Positions 1-5,451 of a stretch of 5,604 bases of DNA are shown piece by piece. Numbering within the stretch: position 1 is the first letter of the stretch; every line of letters begins with the position of its first letter. A program made the translations under genes and the position numbers. Source of the DNA: Clostridia bacterium (GTDB lineage Bacteria > Bacillota > Clostridia > Oscillospirales > Acutalibacteraceae); assembly GCA_017502965.1 (NCBI GenBank), contig JAFVTZ010000157.1, positions 1 to 5,604 on the forward strand, given 5' to 3'. The notes beneath the pieces are model-generated. The model did not search any database. It was given only the letters and a program-made list of their open reading frames with translations, and was not told the origin of the DNA.

Positions 1-1477
1 AACCGCGGGTTGTAATTGTGGTAATTGTGGGGGCATAGGTACTGGGTCTGCCGATACCCTTTTCCTCCATTGCTTTAATCAGCGATGCTTCTGTATAGCG
101 AAGGGGAGGCTGGGTAAAGTGCTGCTCATTTTTTAAATCAACAAGGCTAAGCACCTCGTTTTTTGTAAGAGGCGGCAGAATTGTATCCTTTTCTGCTTCG
201 CCCTCGTCACTGCCCTCTACATAAACGCTCATATAACCCTTGAAAATAAGCTTTGAGCCGCTTTCGCGAAAACCGTATTTTCCTGCTGTAATGTCAACGG
301 TTGCAGTTTCGTATATGGCAGGCTTCATCTGCGAAGCTACAAATCTTTCCCAGATAAGCTTGTATGTTTTGTACATATCAGAGGGAAGCTGATTTTTTAC
401 CTCAGCCGGGGTAATGGAAACATAAGTAGGTCTTATTGCTTCGTGAGCATCCTGAGCGCCGCTTTTTGTTTTAAAATAACGTGGAGATGACGGGAGATAC
501 TTATCCCCGTAAGTTCCTGTGATAAACTTATTTGCGGCAGCGCGAGCCTCTTCTGAAATACGCAAAGAATCAGTACGCATATAGGTTATAAGACCTGTAA
601 CGCCAACACCAGAAATTTCAACACCTTCGTAAAGCTGCTGTGCAATTCTCATTGTGCGCTGACCTGTAAACCCGAGTTTACGGGAAGCCTCCTGCTGTAA
701 AGTTGAGGTTATAAACGGGGGTGCAGGCTGGCGGTTGCGCTTGCCTTTTTTGATATTGCTGACGGTATAAACTGCATTTTCAAGGTCGCTTACAATAGCC
801 TCGGCTTCTTCACCGTTTGCAATATGGTCTATTTTCTTGCCGTCTGCAAAGCCGTGAAGTTTTGCCATAAAGGATTTTCTGCCTGATGCTAATTTTGCAT
901 CTATAGACCAGTATTCCTGAGGCACAAACTTTTCAATCTCGCGTTCACGCTCAACAATAAGCCTTAAAGCCACAGTCTGCACTCTGCCTGCAGAAAGACC
1001 GCTCTTTACCTTTTTCCAAAGGAACGGGCTGAGTTTATAACCTACAATTCTGTCAAGCACACGGCGTGCCTGCTGAGCATCAACAAGGTCGAGATTAAGT
1101 TTTCTCGGTTCTTTTATGCCTGCAGTAACACCGCTTTTGGTTATTTCGTTGAATGTAACGCGGTTTTCGGCATTCATATCGAGTGCCAGAATCTGCGCCA
1201 AATGCCATGAAATTGCCTCTCCCTCTCTATCAGGGTCGGTTGCAAGATAAACTTCATCGCACTCTGCCGCCGCCTGTTTGAGGGATTTAATCAAATCCTT
1301 TTTTTCAGGCATATTGCTGTACTGGGGTTTAAAATCGTTATCTATATCAATACCAAGTTTGGATTTCGGCAAATCTCGGATATGACCCTTTGAAGCCATT
1401 ACCTTAAAATCATTGCCGAGATATTTCTGGATAGGTTTAACTTTCGACGGAGACTCAACAATTAAAAGTTTCGACAT
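1..1477 (-). CDS. topA: DNA topoisomerase I (type IA), N-terminal 492 residues, cut by the left edge
   Basis: Relaxes negatively supercoiled DNA by cutting one strand through a 5'-phosphotyrosine link and passing the other strand. I translated it by eye from an ATG at 1477 and it stays open to base 1. The TOPRIM domain starts with VESPSK (Glu8) and carries TDPDREGE at residues 80-87, giving the metal-binding acidic set Glu8, Asp81, Asp83 and Glu85. SAGRVQTVALR follows at 162-172. The catalytic tyrosine is Tyr299 in ITYMRTDS, with Arg301 beside it, and HEAIRPT lies at 345-351. The visible end is the GIGRPSTYAPTI motif (474-485), so the catalytic core is nearly complete; the C-terminal zinc-ribbon repeats usual in TopA would lie outside the window. 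A strong SD, AAAGGAGG at 1491-1484, sits 6 nt before the ATG. The gene starts 20 nt after the dprA stop, so it is probably co-transcribed with dprA. All key residues are present and nothing looks degraded. Confidence 0.98.
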   Translation of the reverse strand, partial: MSKLLIVESPSKVKPIQKYLGNDFKVMASKGHIRDLPKSKLGIDIDNDFKPQYSNMPEKKDLIKSLKQAAAECDEVYLATDPDREGEAISWHLAQILALDMNAENRVTFNEITKSGVTAGIKEPRKLNLDLVDAQQARRVLDRIVGYKLSPFLWKKVKSGLSAGRVQTVALRLIVEREREIEKFVPQEYWSIDAKLASGRKSFMAKLHGFADGKKIDHIANGEEAEAIVSDLENAVYTVSNIKKGKRNRQPAPPFITSTLQQEASRKLGFTGQRTMRIAQQLYEGVEISGVGVTGLITYMRTDSLRISEEARAAANKFITGTYGDKYLPSSPRYFKTKSGAQDAHEAIRPTYVSITPAEVKNQLPSDMYKTYKLIWERFVASQMKPAIYETATVDITAGKYGFRESGSKLIFKGYMSVYVEGSDEGEAEKDTILPPLTKNEVLSLVDLKNEQHFTQPPLRYTEASLIKAMEEKGIGRPSTYAPTITTITTRG

Positions 1478-1497
1478 AATCGTCCTCCTTTGGAATA

Positions 1498-2643
1498 TTA
1501 CATTTTTTCATACATACCACCGGGAACTGCCTTTATAAGAAATTCCATTTCAAGTTCTGTAAGTGCAGAAAGCAGTTCTGCCGAAGACAGCCCCGTATTA
1601 CAAATTTCATCGGGATAAAATTTTTGCTTATCTAATTGATTATATACTATTTTTGCTTCTTTTGAAAGGGTTTCTAAGAAATTTTTTTGATTATTTTTAA
1701 TTTCTTGGCTTGAAACCTTTATTTTGGGCTCAATAATACTTTCGCTGTAAGCCCTTTCTATATTGATTTTATCAGGAAAGCGGTGAATATATTCATTAAA
1801 AATATCAGATGCATCCAAAAGTGGTTTTGCACCGTCACGCATAAGGGCATTAGAACCTGCATATTCCTTTTTATCGGGCGAACCCGGAATTACAAAAACA
1901 TCCCGTCCCTGTTCATAAGCATGCCTTGCAGTTATAAGAGAACCGCTGCCCTCTGCCGCCTCAATTACAACCGTTCCGAGCGACAGTGCTGACATTATAC
2001 GGTTTCTCACAGGAAATGTATATTTACTTGCAGGAAAATCCGGCGGATATTCGCTTATCACACAGCCGTTTTCACAGATGGCCTTTCGCAAAGATTCATT
2101 TTTGAGAAGATAAGGATAAAGAATTCCGCAACCGAGCACTGCAACTGTTACGGCATTAGCCTTAAGTGCTCCTGCATGGGCATAGGTATCTGTTCCCAGA
2201 GCGCCGCCGCTCACAACAGTTATTCCTGCTTTTGATAAGCGGTAAGACAGAGAATATGCCGCTCTTTTACCGAAATCGCTTACTTTTCTCGGTCCCACTA
2301 TGCATACACTCGGTATTCGGTCAAAATCGGGCAGTTTTCCCTTGACATAAATCACCGCAGGCGGGTCTTCTATTACTGACAGACAGTAAGGATACCTTTT
2401 ATCGCCAAAAGGAATAATATCAATTTTACTCTCATTACACTCGCCGATAATTTTCAGCGCATCAGAAAGAGAAGTTTTATTCATTCTCAAAAGTTCCGAC
2501 TTTGAGAAAAGGTTTGTTTTTCTGCACTCTTCTATTCCTGATTTGAAAACATTTTCCGCAGTTTTGAAATGCTCAAAAATCTCACCTGTTTTACTGTTAG
2601 CAACACCTAAAACAAGCGATAACCAGACACTGTATCTTATCAT
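1498..2643 (-). CDS. dprA: DNA processing protein DprA (Smf), RecA loader
   Basis: DprA binds incoming single-stranded DNA in transformation, protects it and loads RecA; many non-competent bacteria keep it too. From the ATG at 2643 the protein is 381 aa, a normal length. An N-terminal helical region is followed by the Rossmann-like DprA fold: IVGPRKVSDFG (115-125), VSGGALGTDTYAH (144-156), AVLGCG (168-173), FPVRNRIMSALS (210-221), EAAEGSGSLITA (228-239), then GRDVFVIPG. Residues from about 326 to the end resemble the winged-helix C-terminal domain. The usual SGLARGID reads SGGALGTD here, a variant I take to be lineage-typical rather than damage. An in-frame GTG at 2658 would add five residues but has no SD. 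The ATG at 2643 overlaps the upstream stop as ATGA, suggesting translational coupling, so I prefer it; only a weak GGGA lies 9 nt before it. topA follows after 20 nt. Confidence 0.96.
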   Translation of the reverse strand: MIRYSVWLSLVLGVANSKTGEIFEHFKTAENVFKSGIEECRKTNLFSKSELLRMNKTSLSDALKIIGECNESKIDIIPFGDKRYPYCLSVIEDPPAVIYVKGKLPDFDRIPSVCIVGPRKVSDFGKRAAYSLSYRLSKAGITVVSGGALGTDTYAHAGALKANAVTVAVLGCGILYPYLLKNESLRKAICENGCVISEYPPDFPASKYTFPVRNRIMSALSLGTVVIEAAEGSGSLITARHAYEQGRDVFVIPGSPDKKEYAGSNALMRDGAKPLLDASDIFNEYIHRFPDKINIERAYSESIIEPKIKVSSQEIKNNQKNFLETLSKEAKIVYNQLDKQKFYPDEICNTGLSSAELLSALTELEMEFLIKAVPGGMYEKM

Positions 2644-3422
2644 TTCATCATTTCCCACATTGAAACCGATGCGGCAACTGCGGCGTTAAGAGATTCTGCT
2701 TTACCTATCATCGGGATGGTTATAAGGCAGTCAGCCACTGCTTTTGTTTCGTCGGTAATACCGTTAGCCTCATTGCCTATTATAAGCGCACAGCCGTCAC
2801 TAAACTTTATCTCGCTTATATTTTTTGCATCCTTATCTACTACGCAGGCAAATGTTTTAAGCCCCGACTCGCAAAGTTCCCTTGCAAAATCATTGAAGAT
2901 AAAAACAGGCATACGCAGAAGTGTTCCCATAGAAGCCCTGAGGGATTTCGGAGAATAAGGGTCACAGCCGTCACCCGAGAGGATTATACCGCTCACCCCA
3001 AAAGCCTCAGCCGTTCGGGCTACCGCTCCTAAATTCGAGGGGTCAGCAAGATTTTCGAGAGCAATATATCTGCCGTTTCTGTCAATTTCGGTTATATTCT
3101 TTTTTGTCATTTTCGCTACTGCTATTATACCCTGAGGAGAAGCAGTGTCTGAAATTTTTTTAAACAAACTGTCGGGCAGTTTATAGCACTCCTCTGAATT
3201 TTCAGAAAAAATGCGGATATCTTCGGCATATTTTTCAGCCGCACTGTCCGAGATAATTAACTTATCAAACCGAATTCCGTTTTCCCTTGCATCTGAGCAA
3301 ATACGAAGCCCTTCAAGCACAAAAGCGCCGTTTTCCTGACGGCGTTTAGCAGAAGTCTGCAAAGCGGAAATAAACTTGATAAGTGAATTTTCTTTGCTTG
3401 TTATTACCTTGAAATCGGTCAA
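2640..3422 (-). CDS. TrmH/SpoU-family RNA 2'-O-ribose methyltransferase, likely acting on 23S rRNA
   Basis: A SAM-dependent SPOUT enzyme of 260 aa expected to methylate a ribose 2'-OH in RNA. The N-terminal part (about 5-105), with ITSKENSLIKF and the FVLEGLR motif (35-41), matches the L7Ae/L30e-like SpoU substrate-binding domain. The catalytic knot shows motif 1 (Asn124 and DPSNLGAVARTAEAFG, 127-142), motif 2 (IGNEANGIT, 215-223) and motif 3 (IPMIGKAESLNAAVAAS, 236-252), which together form the SAM site and dimer interface. Family members of this size include RlmB and Bacillus YsgA, which I recall as RlmP, an enzyme for the 23S A-loop. The sequence alone does not fix the target nucleotide, so I assign no symbol. 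The start is a TTG preceded by AAGAGGG; no ATG is near in frame. The stop TGA overlaps the dprA ATG. The gene lies just after the rplT terminator, fitting a translation role. Confidence 0.93.
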   Translation of the reverse strand: MTDFKVITSKENSLIKFISALQTSAKRRQENGAFVLEGLRICSDARENGIRFDKLIISDSAAEKYAEDIRIFSENSEECYKLPDSLFKKISDTASPQGIIAVAKMTKKNITEIDRNGRYIALENLADPSNLGAVARTAEAFGVSGIILSGDGCDPYSPKSLRASMGTLLRMPVFIFNDFARELCESGLKTFACVVDKDAKNISEIKFSDGCALIIGNEANGITDETKAVADCLITIPMIGKAESLNAAVAASVSMWEMMK

Positions 3423-3429
3423 AATTTCA

Positions 3430-3436
3430 CCCTCTT
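3430..3436 (-). promoter_or_regulatory. Ribosome binding site fixing the TTG start of the rRNA methyltransferase
   Basis: The minus strand reads AAGAGGG at 3436-3430, 7 nt before the TTG at 3422. The good purine match and spacing support the uncommon start. A GTG overlapping the SD is in another frame and stops at once. Confidence 0.7.
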
Positions 3437-3456
3437 TTATCTGTATAAATCAGTAT

Positions 3457-3494
3457 TTAAAAATGAAAAATCCTCCCTAAGAAACCTTAGGGAG
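3457..3494 (-). terminator. Intrinsic terminator closing the infC-rpmI-rplT operon
   Basis: On the minus strand the 9-bp stem CTCCCTAAG / CTTAGGGAG (3494-3486 with 3481-3473) closes a GTTT tetraloop (3485-3482). It is followed by GATTTTTCATTTTT, a U-rich tail from about 3470. It begins 9 nt after the rplT stop. The stem has no mismatch but is moderate in GC and the tail is interrupted by GA and CA, so termination may be partial. That would allow read-through into the methyltransferase-dprA-topA genes, for which I see no convincing promoter of their own. Confidence 0.88.
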
Positions 3495-3503
3495 AATATA
3501 AAA

Positions 3504-3863
3504 TTATTTTTCAAGAGCCTTTTTAGCAGCCTTAACGAGTGTTGCAAAACCTGCAGCATCGTTTACAGCGAGGTCTGCGAGCATCTTGCGGTTTATAGAT
3601 ACACCTGCTTTATTAAGACCGTTCATAAATGAAGAATAGTTTATATCGTTCATCTTGCAAGCAGCTGAAATACGGGTGATCCACAAACGGCGGAAATCAC
3701 GCTTTTTAAGTCTGCGGCCGATATAAGCATAGTTGCCGGATTTCATTACGGCTTCTTTAGCGGTTTTAAAGAGCTTGGACTTTGCGCCGAAATAGCCCTT
3801 AGCAAGTTTTAAAATCTTTTTTCTTCTTTTGCGTGTTGCTAACGCACCTTTAACACGTGCCAT
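3504..3863 (-). CDS. rplT: 50S ribosomal protein L20 (bL20)
   Basis: bL20 is a primary 23S rRNA-binding protein needed early in 50S assembly. In bacteria studied it also represses its own operon by binding an mRNA structure that mimics its rRNA site. The protein is 119 aa, the usual length, and strongly basic. It shows the family's N-terminal extension (MARVKGALATRKRRKK), LAKGYFGAKSKLF, the KSGNYAYIGRRLKKRDFRRLWITRI core cut by no break (positions about 41-65), and the C-terminal NRKMLADLAVND repeat region. The ATG at 3863 has GGAGGT at 3877-3872 with 8-nt spacing. It follows rpmI after 29 nt and is the last gene before the terminator at 3494-3457. It is the presumed ligand of the infC leader at 4805-4645. 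Nothing in the coding sequence is unusual. Confidence 0.99.
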   Translation of the reverse strand: MARVKGALATRKRRKKILKLAKGYFGAKSKLFKTAKEAVMKSGNYAYIGRRLKKRDFRRLWITRISAACKMNDINYSSFMNGLNKAGVSINRKMLADLAVNDAAGFATLVKAAKKALEK

Positions 3864-3892
3864 TTCTGTTTACCTCCACTTTCAAGTTTCCC

Positions 3893-4090
3893 TTATTTAT
3901 AAGGAATCATTTTCTTTACCGCTGCAACATTTGTTACGTCGGCAGTAACTGTTTTACGAAGATTTCTCTTACGCTTGGTTGTCTTCTTGTTGAGAATGTG
4001 CGACTTGAAAGCATGTGCTCTTTTAACTTTACCGGTTTTGGTAAGTTTGAAGCGCTTCTTGGCGCCGCTGTGAGTTTTAATCTTAGGCAT
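3893..4090 (-). CDS. rpmI: 50S ribosomal protein L35 (bL35)
   Basis: A small basic protein of the large ribosomal subunit. The 65-residue product begins MPKIKTHSGAKKRFK, the highly conserved L35 start, followed by a lysine/arginine-rich middle (HILNKKTTKRKRNLRK) and a short C-terminal tail ending KKMIPYK. The length equals the family norm. The open frame extends five codons further upstream to a TTG at 4105, but that codon immediately precedes and runs into the Shine-Dalgarno sequence, so the ATG at 4090 is the real start. It lies 35 nt after infC and 29 nt before rplT, the standard infC-rpmI-rplT order, and is co-transcribed from the promoter at 4839-4812. Confidence 0.99.
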   Translation of the reverse strand: MPKIKTHSGAKKRFKLTKTGKVKRAHAFKSHILNKKTTKRKRNLRKTVTADVTNVAAVKKMIPYK

Positions 4091-4097
4091 TTTAAGT

Positions 4098-4103
4098 CCT
4101 CCC
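4098..4103 (-). promoter_or_regulatory. Ribosome binding site deciding the rpmI start
   Basis: GGGAGG on the minus strand, 7 nt before the ATG at 4090. The alternative in-frame TTG at 4105 lies at the 5' edge of this site and has no SD of its own, so it is excluded. Confidence 0.85.
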
Positions 4104-4125
4104 AAAAATTTTTTTAAACAACTGA

Positions 4126-4644
4126 TTATTTACCCGATTTGGGGCTAAGGAACATAAGCATATTACGTCCTTCCATTTTAGCAGCCTTTTCAACAGTAGA
4201 ATAATCCTGACAGTATTCAGCAAAACGGCTCATAGTTTCAAGACCGATTTCAGGATGACCGAGTTCACGGCCACGGAAACGGATTGATACTTTTACCTTG
4301 TTGCCTTCCTGTAAAAAGCGGATAGCGTGTCTACCCTTGGTTTCAAAGTCATGAACATCAATACTAAGTCCAAGTCTGATTTCCTTAACTTCCATAACTT
4401 TCTGGTTTTTCTTGGCTTCCTTTTCGCGTTTAGCCTGCTCGAAACGGTACTTACCGTAATCCATAATCTTGCAGACAGGCGGCTGAGCATTGGGCGAAAT
4501 GCAAACGAGATCCAAATCTGCTGCATAAGCCGCTTCAAGAGCCTTATCAACCGAAATGATACCAAGTTGTGAACCGTCAGCGGAAATTACACGAACTTCC
4601 TTGAATTTAATATCTTCATTTACCGCAAGTTCTTTACTGCTAAT
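4126..4644 (-). CDS. infC: Translation initiation factor IF-3, probable AUU start
   Basis: IF-3 binds the 30S subunit, prevents premature 50S joining and checks the start codon-initiator tRNA match. Starting at ATT (4644) gives 172 aa, the family size. The N-terminal domain begins SSKELAVNEDIKFKEVRVI and contains the IF-3 signature KIMDYGKYRFEQAK (59-72). A lysine-rich linker (about 70-82) leads to the C-terminal domain with EVKEIRLGLSID, HDFETK, KVKVSIRFRGREL and HPEIG. The frame stays open upstream to a TTG at 4707, but that extension translates the leader hairpins and carries no IF-3 homology. GGAGGT at 4658-4653 points to the ATT at 8-nt spacing, and no ATG, GTG or TTG in frame fits. AUU starts for infC are known in enterobacteria and in several other bacteria; there IF-3 represses its own translation by rejecting the non-standard codon. 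The same loop is inferred here, in addition to leader attenuation. It is the first gene of infC-rpmI-rplT. Confidence 0.96.
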   Translation of the reverse strand: MSSKELAVNEDIKFKEVRVISADGSQLGIISVDKALEAAYAADLDLVCISPNAQPPVCKIMDYGKYRFEQAKREKEAKKNQKVMEVKEIRLGLSIDVHDFETKGRHAIRFLQEGNKVKVSIRFRGRELGHPEIGLETMSRFAEYCQDYSTVEKAAKMEGRNMLMFLSPKSGK

Positions 4645-4652
4645 TTTGACGC

Positions 4653-4658
4653 ACCTCC
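4653..4658 (-). promoter_or_regulatory. Ribosome binding site pointing to the infC ATT start
   Basis: The minus strand reads GGAGGT at 4658-4653, then GCGTCAAA, then ATT AGC AGT AAA GAA. The strong SD with 8-nt spacing lands exactly on ATT. The GTG overlapping the SD is in another frame and soon hits TAG. This is the main evidence for the AUU start. Confidence 0.85.
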
Positions 4659-4670
4659 AAATGGATAAAT

Positions 4671-4684
4671 GTGGCTTTTGCCAC
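4671..4684 (-). promoter_or_regulatory. Small hairpin between the leader terminator and the infC SD
   Basis: The minus strand reads GTGGC AAAA GCCAC: a perfect 5-bp stem with an AAAA loop, 12 nt before the infC SD and 2 nt after the terminator U-tract. It is too short and lacks a U-tail to be a terminator itself. It could insulate the ribosome site or form part of a protein-binding element; its function is not shown by the sequence. Confidence 0.5.
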
Positions 4685-4686
4685 TT

Positions 4687-4719
4687 AAAACAAAAGCGTG
4701 GGCGCAATAACGCCCACGC
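4687..4719 (-). terminator. Leader terminator (attenuator) upstream of infC
   Basis: On the minus strand the 9-bp GC-rich stem GCGTGGGCG / CGCCCACGC (4719-4711 with 4704-4696) closes a TTATTG loop (4710-4705) and runs straight into TTTTGTTTT (4695-4687). This is a textbook intrinsic terminator placed after the promoter and 42 nt before the infC start, so it must be conditional for the operon to be expressed. In Bacillus subtilis the infC operon is controlled by L20-dependent transcription attenuation in this position; the same is inferred here. Confidence 0.88.
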
Positions 4720-4811
4720 ATAAGAATACTGTTTAAAAAGTAAATCTTATTGACCCTTTAGCCATTTGCCGAGGGTGAGGACGCTTTGCGTACTACTTCA
4801 TTGTGAAATCT

Positions 4812-4839
4812 ATTATACACATATTTCGGCAATTGTCAA
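4812..4839 (-). promoter_or_regulatory. Sigma-A type promoter for infC-rpmI-rplT
   Basis: The minus strand has TTGACA (4839-4834), a 16-bp spacer and TATAAT (4817-4812). Both hexamers match the vegetative consensus perfectly. Transcription should start near 4805, about 160 nt before infC. An A-tract (AAAAAAA) lies just upstream of the -35, a possible UP-like element. The -35 begins only 12 bp after the LOG gene stop. A perfect-consensus promoter suits highly expressed ribosomal genes restrained by an attenuator. Confidence 0.92.
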
Positions 4840-4851
4840 GAGTTTTTTTAT

Positions 4852-5433
4852 TTATCCGTCTTTAAGTTCTTTTACTGTTCTGATTTGCTCTGCAGGTGTT
4901 TCGATATATCCGAACAATTCATTCAAATCCTCTGTCACCTTATACAGTTCATTACAGTTTTCTTTTATAAAATTCTTTTGAATAGCCTTTTGCATTGCGG
5001 CATTTATATCATCATAGTAACCCTCGATATTATATATAGCGATAGGTTTATTATGGCGACAAAGTTGCTTCAAAGTGAGGATTTCAAAAAATTCCTCAAA
5101 GGTGCCTATTCCGCCCGGTACTACTATAAAAGCATCGGCATTGTCTTCCATAATCTGCTTTCGCTGACGCATTGTATCAGGCAAAACCAGTTCATCACAG
5201 AAATCGCAGATAGCCTCAACCTTTTCGTCATCAAAGAATTTAGGAATAACACCAAGGATATATCCGCCTGCAGATTTAACTCCTCGGGCAGCCGCTCCCA
5301 TAAGGCCGTTACCGCCGCCACCGAAAACAAGCGAATGTCCCCTTTCTACCATAATTTTTCCCATCTGCTCAACCTTTTCAATATACATAGGGTCAATAGT
5401 AGGAGATGCTGCGCCGTAAACACAAATTCTCAT
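4852..5433 (-). CDS. LOG-family protein (TIGR00730 type), putative nucleoside 5'-monophosphate phosphoribohydrolase
   Basis: A 193-residue single-domain Rossmann protein of the family once called lysine decarboxylase-like. Characterised members release the base from nucleoside 5'-monophosphates, including cytokinin precursors. The protein starts MRICVYGAASPTIDPMY, has a nucleotide-binding glycine run GGGGNGLMG (38-46), DTMRQRK (86-92) and the diagnostic PGGIGTFEEFFE (106-117). Arg91 and the glutamates after PGGIGT correspond to the family's catalytic Arg and Glu. No signal peptide or membrane segment is visible, so it is cytoplasmic. The ATG at 5433 has GGAG at 5445-5442 with 8-nt spacing. 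It begins 18 nt after the aminopeptidase stop, so the two are likely co-transcribed. No terminator separates it from the infC promoter. Its physiological substrate here is unknown; the distinction from non-LOG members of the superfamily rests on the motifs. Confidence 0.93.
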   Translation of the reverse strand: MRICVYGAASPTIDPMYIEKVEQMGKIMVERGHSLVFGGGGNGLMGAAARGVKSAGGYILGVIPKFFDDEKVEAICDFCDELVLPDTMRQRKQIMEDNADAFIVVPGGIGTFEEFFEILTLKQLCRHNKPIAIYNIEGYYDDINAAMQKAIQKNFIKENCNELYKVTEDLNELFGYIETPAEQIRTVKELKDG

Positions 5434-5451
5434 TCAAATCACTCCGAATAA

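Larger units (their letters stand above)
4645..4805 (-). promoter_or_regulatory. Structured 5' leader of infC-rpmI-rplT, probable L20-type autoregulatory leader
   Basis: About 160 nt of untranslated mRNA lie between the predicted transcription start (near 4805) and the infC ATT. In order I see: an ACGC-AAA-GCGT mini-hairpin (4791-4781); ACCCT pairing with AGGGT (4776-4772 with 4757-4753) around a purine-rich inner loop; an AT-rich hairpin with ATAAGA/TCTTAT (4750-4745 with 4725-4720) and inner TACT/AGTA (4742-4739 with 4730-4727); the terminator abutting it at 4719; and the GTGGC hairpin. Position, gene set and terminator match the Firmicutes L20 leader family, in which L20 binds an rRNA-mimicking fold and favours termination. 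The match to the family's consensus is inferred from context; I could not run a covariance model, and I did not find an obvious long antiterminator by eye. Confidence 0.72.

Noticed and set aside
1..40. Short repeats of TTGTAATTGTGGTAATTGTGG at the left edge
   Set aside because: It is in-frame topA coding sequence (TITTITT after GIGRPSTYAP), a local codon repetition and not a separate repeat element.
3442..3469. Possible promoter for the methyltransferase: TTTTCA - 16 bp - TATACA on the minus strand
   Set aside because: Both hexamers are poor matches and the predicted start (near 3435) would fall inside the SD at 3436-3430, leaving no usable leader.
3857..4117. Plus-strand open frame of 86 codons across rplT and rpmI
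   Set aside because: It runs antisense to two certain ribosomal protein genes, crosses their intergenic gap and shows no recognisable family.
4293..4565. Alternative minus-strand open frame of 90 codons within infC
   Set aside because: It is out of frame with the clear IF-3 coding sequence and has an arginine/leucine-rich frame-shift composition.
4645..4707. N-terminal extension of infC starting at TTG 4707
   Set aside because: The extra 21 codons lie over the terminator U-tract and the leader hairpin, lack IF-3 homology and have no SD; the GGAGGT at 4658-4653 lies inside this stretch and points to ATT 4644.
4781..4791. ACGC-AAA-GCGT as an antiterminator partner of the leader terminator
   Set aside because: Only 4 bp can pair with the terminator arm (GCGT with ACGC), too little to compete with a 9-bp GC-rich stem; I kept it only as a small local hairpin.
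4885..5451. Long plus-strand open frame of 188 codons opposite the LOG gene
   Set aside because: It is a shadow of the LOG coding strand: no SD, no recognisable domain, while the minus-strand frame carries the full LOG motif set.
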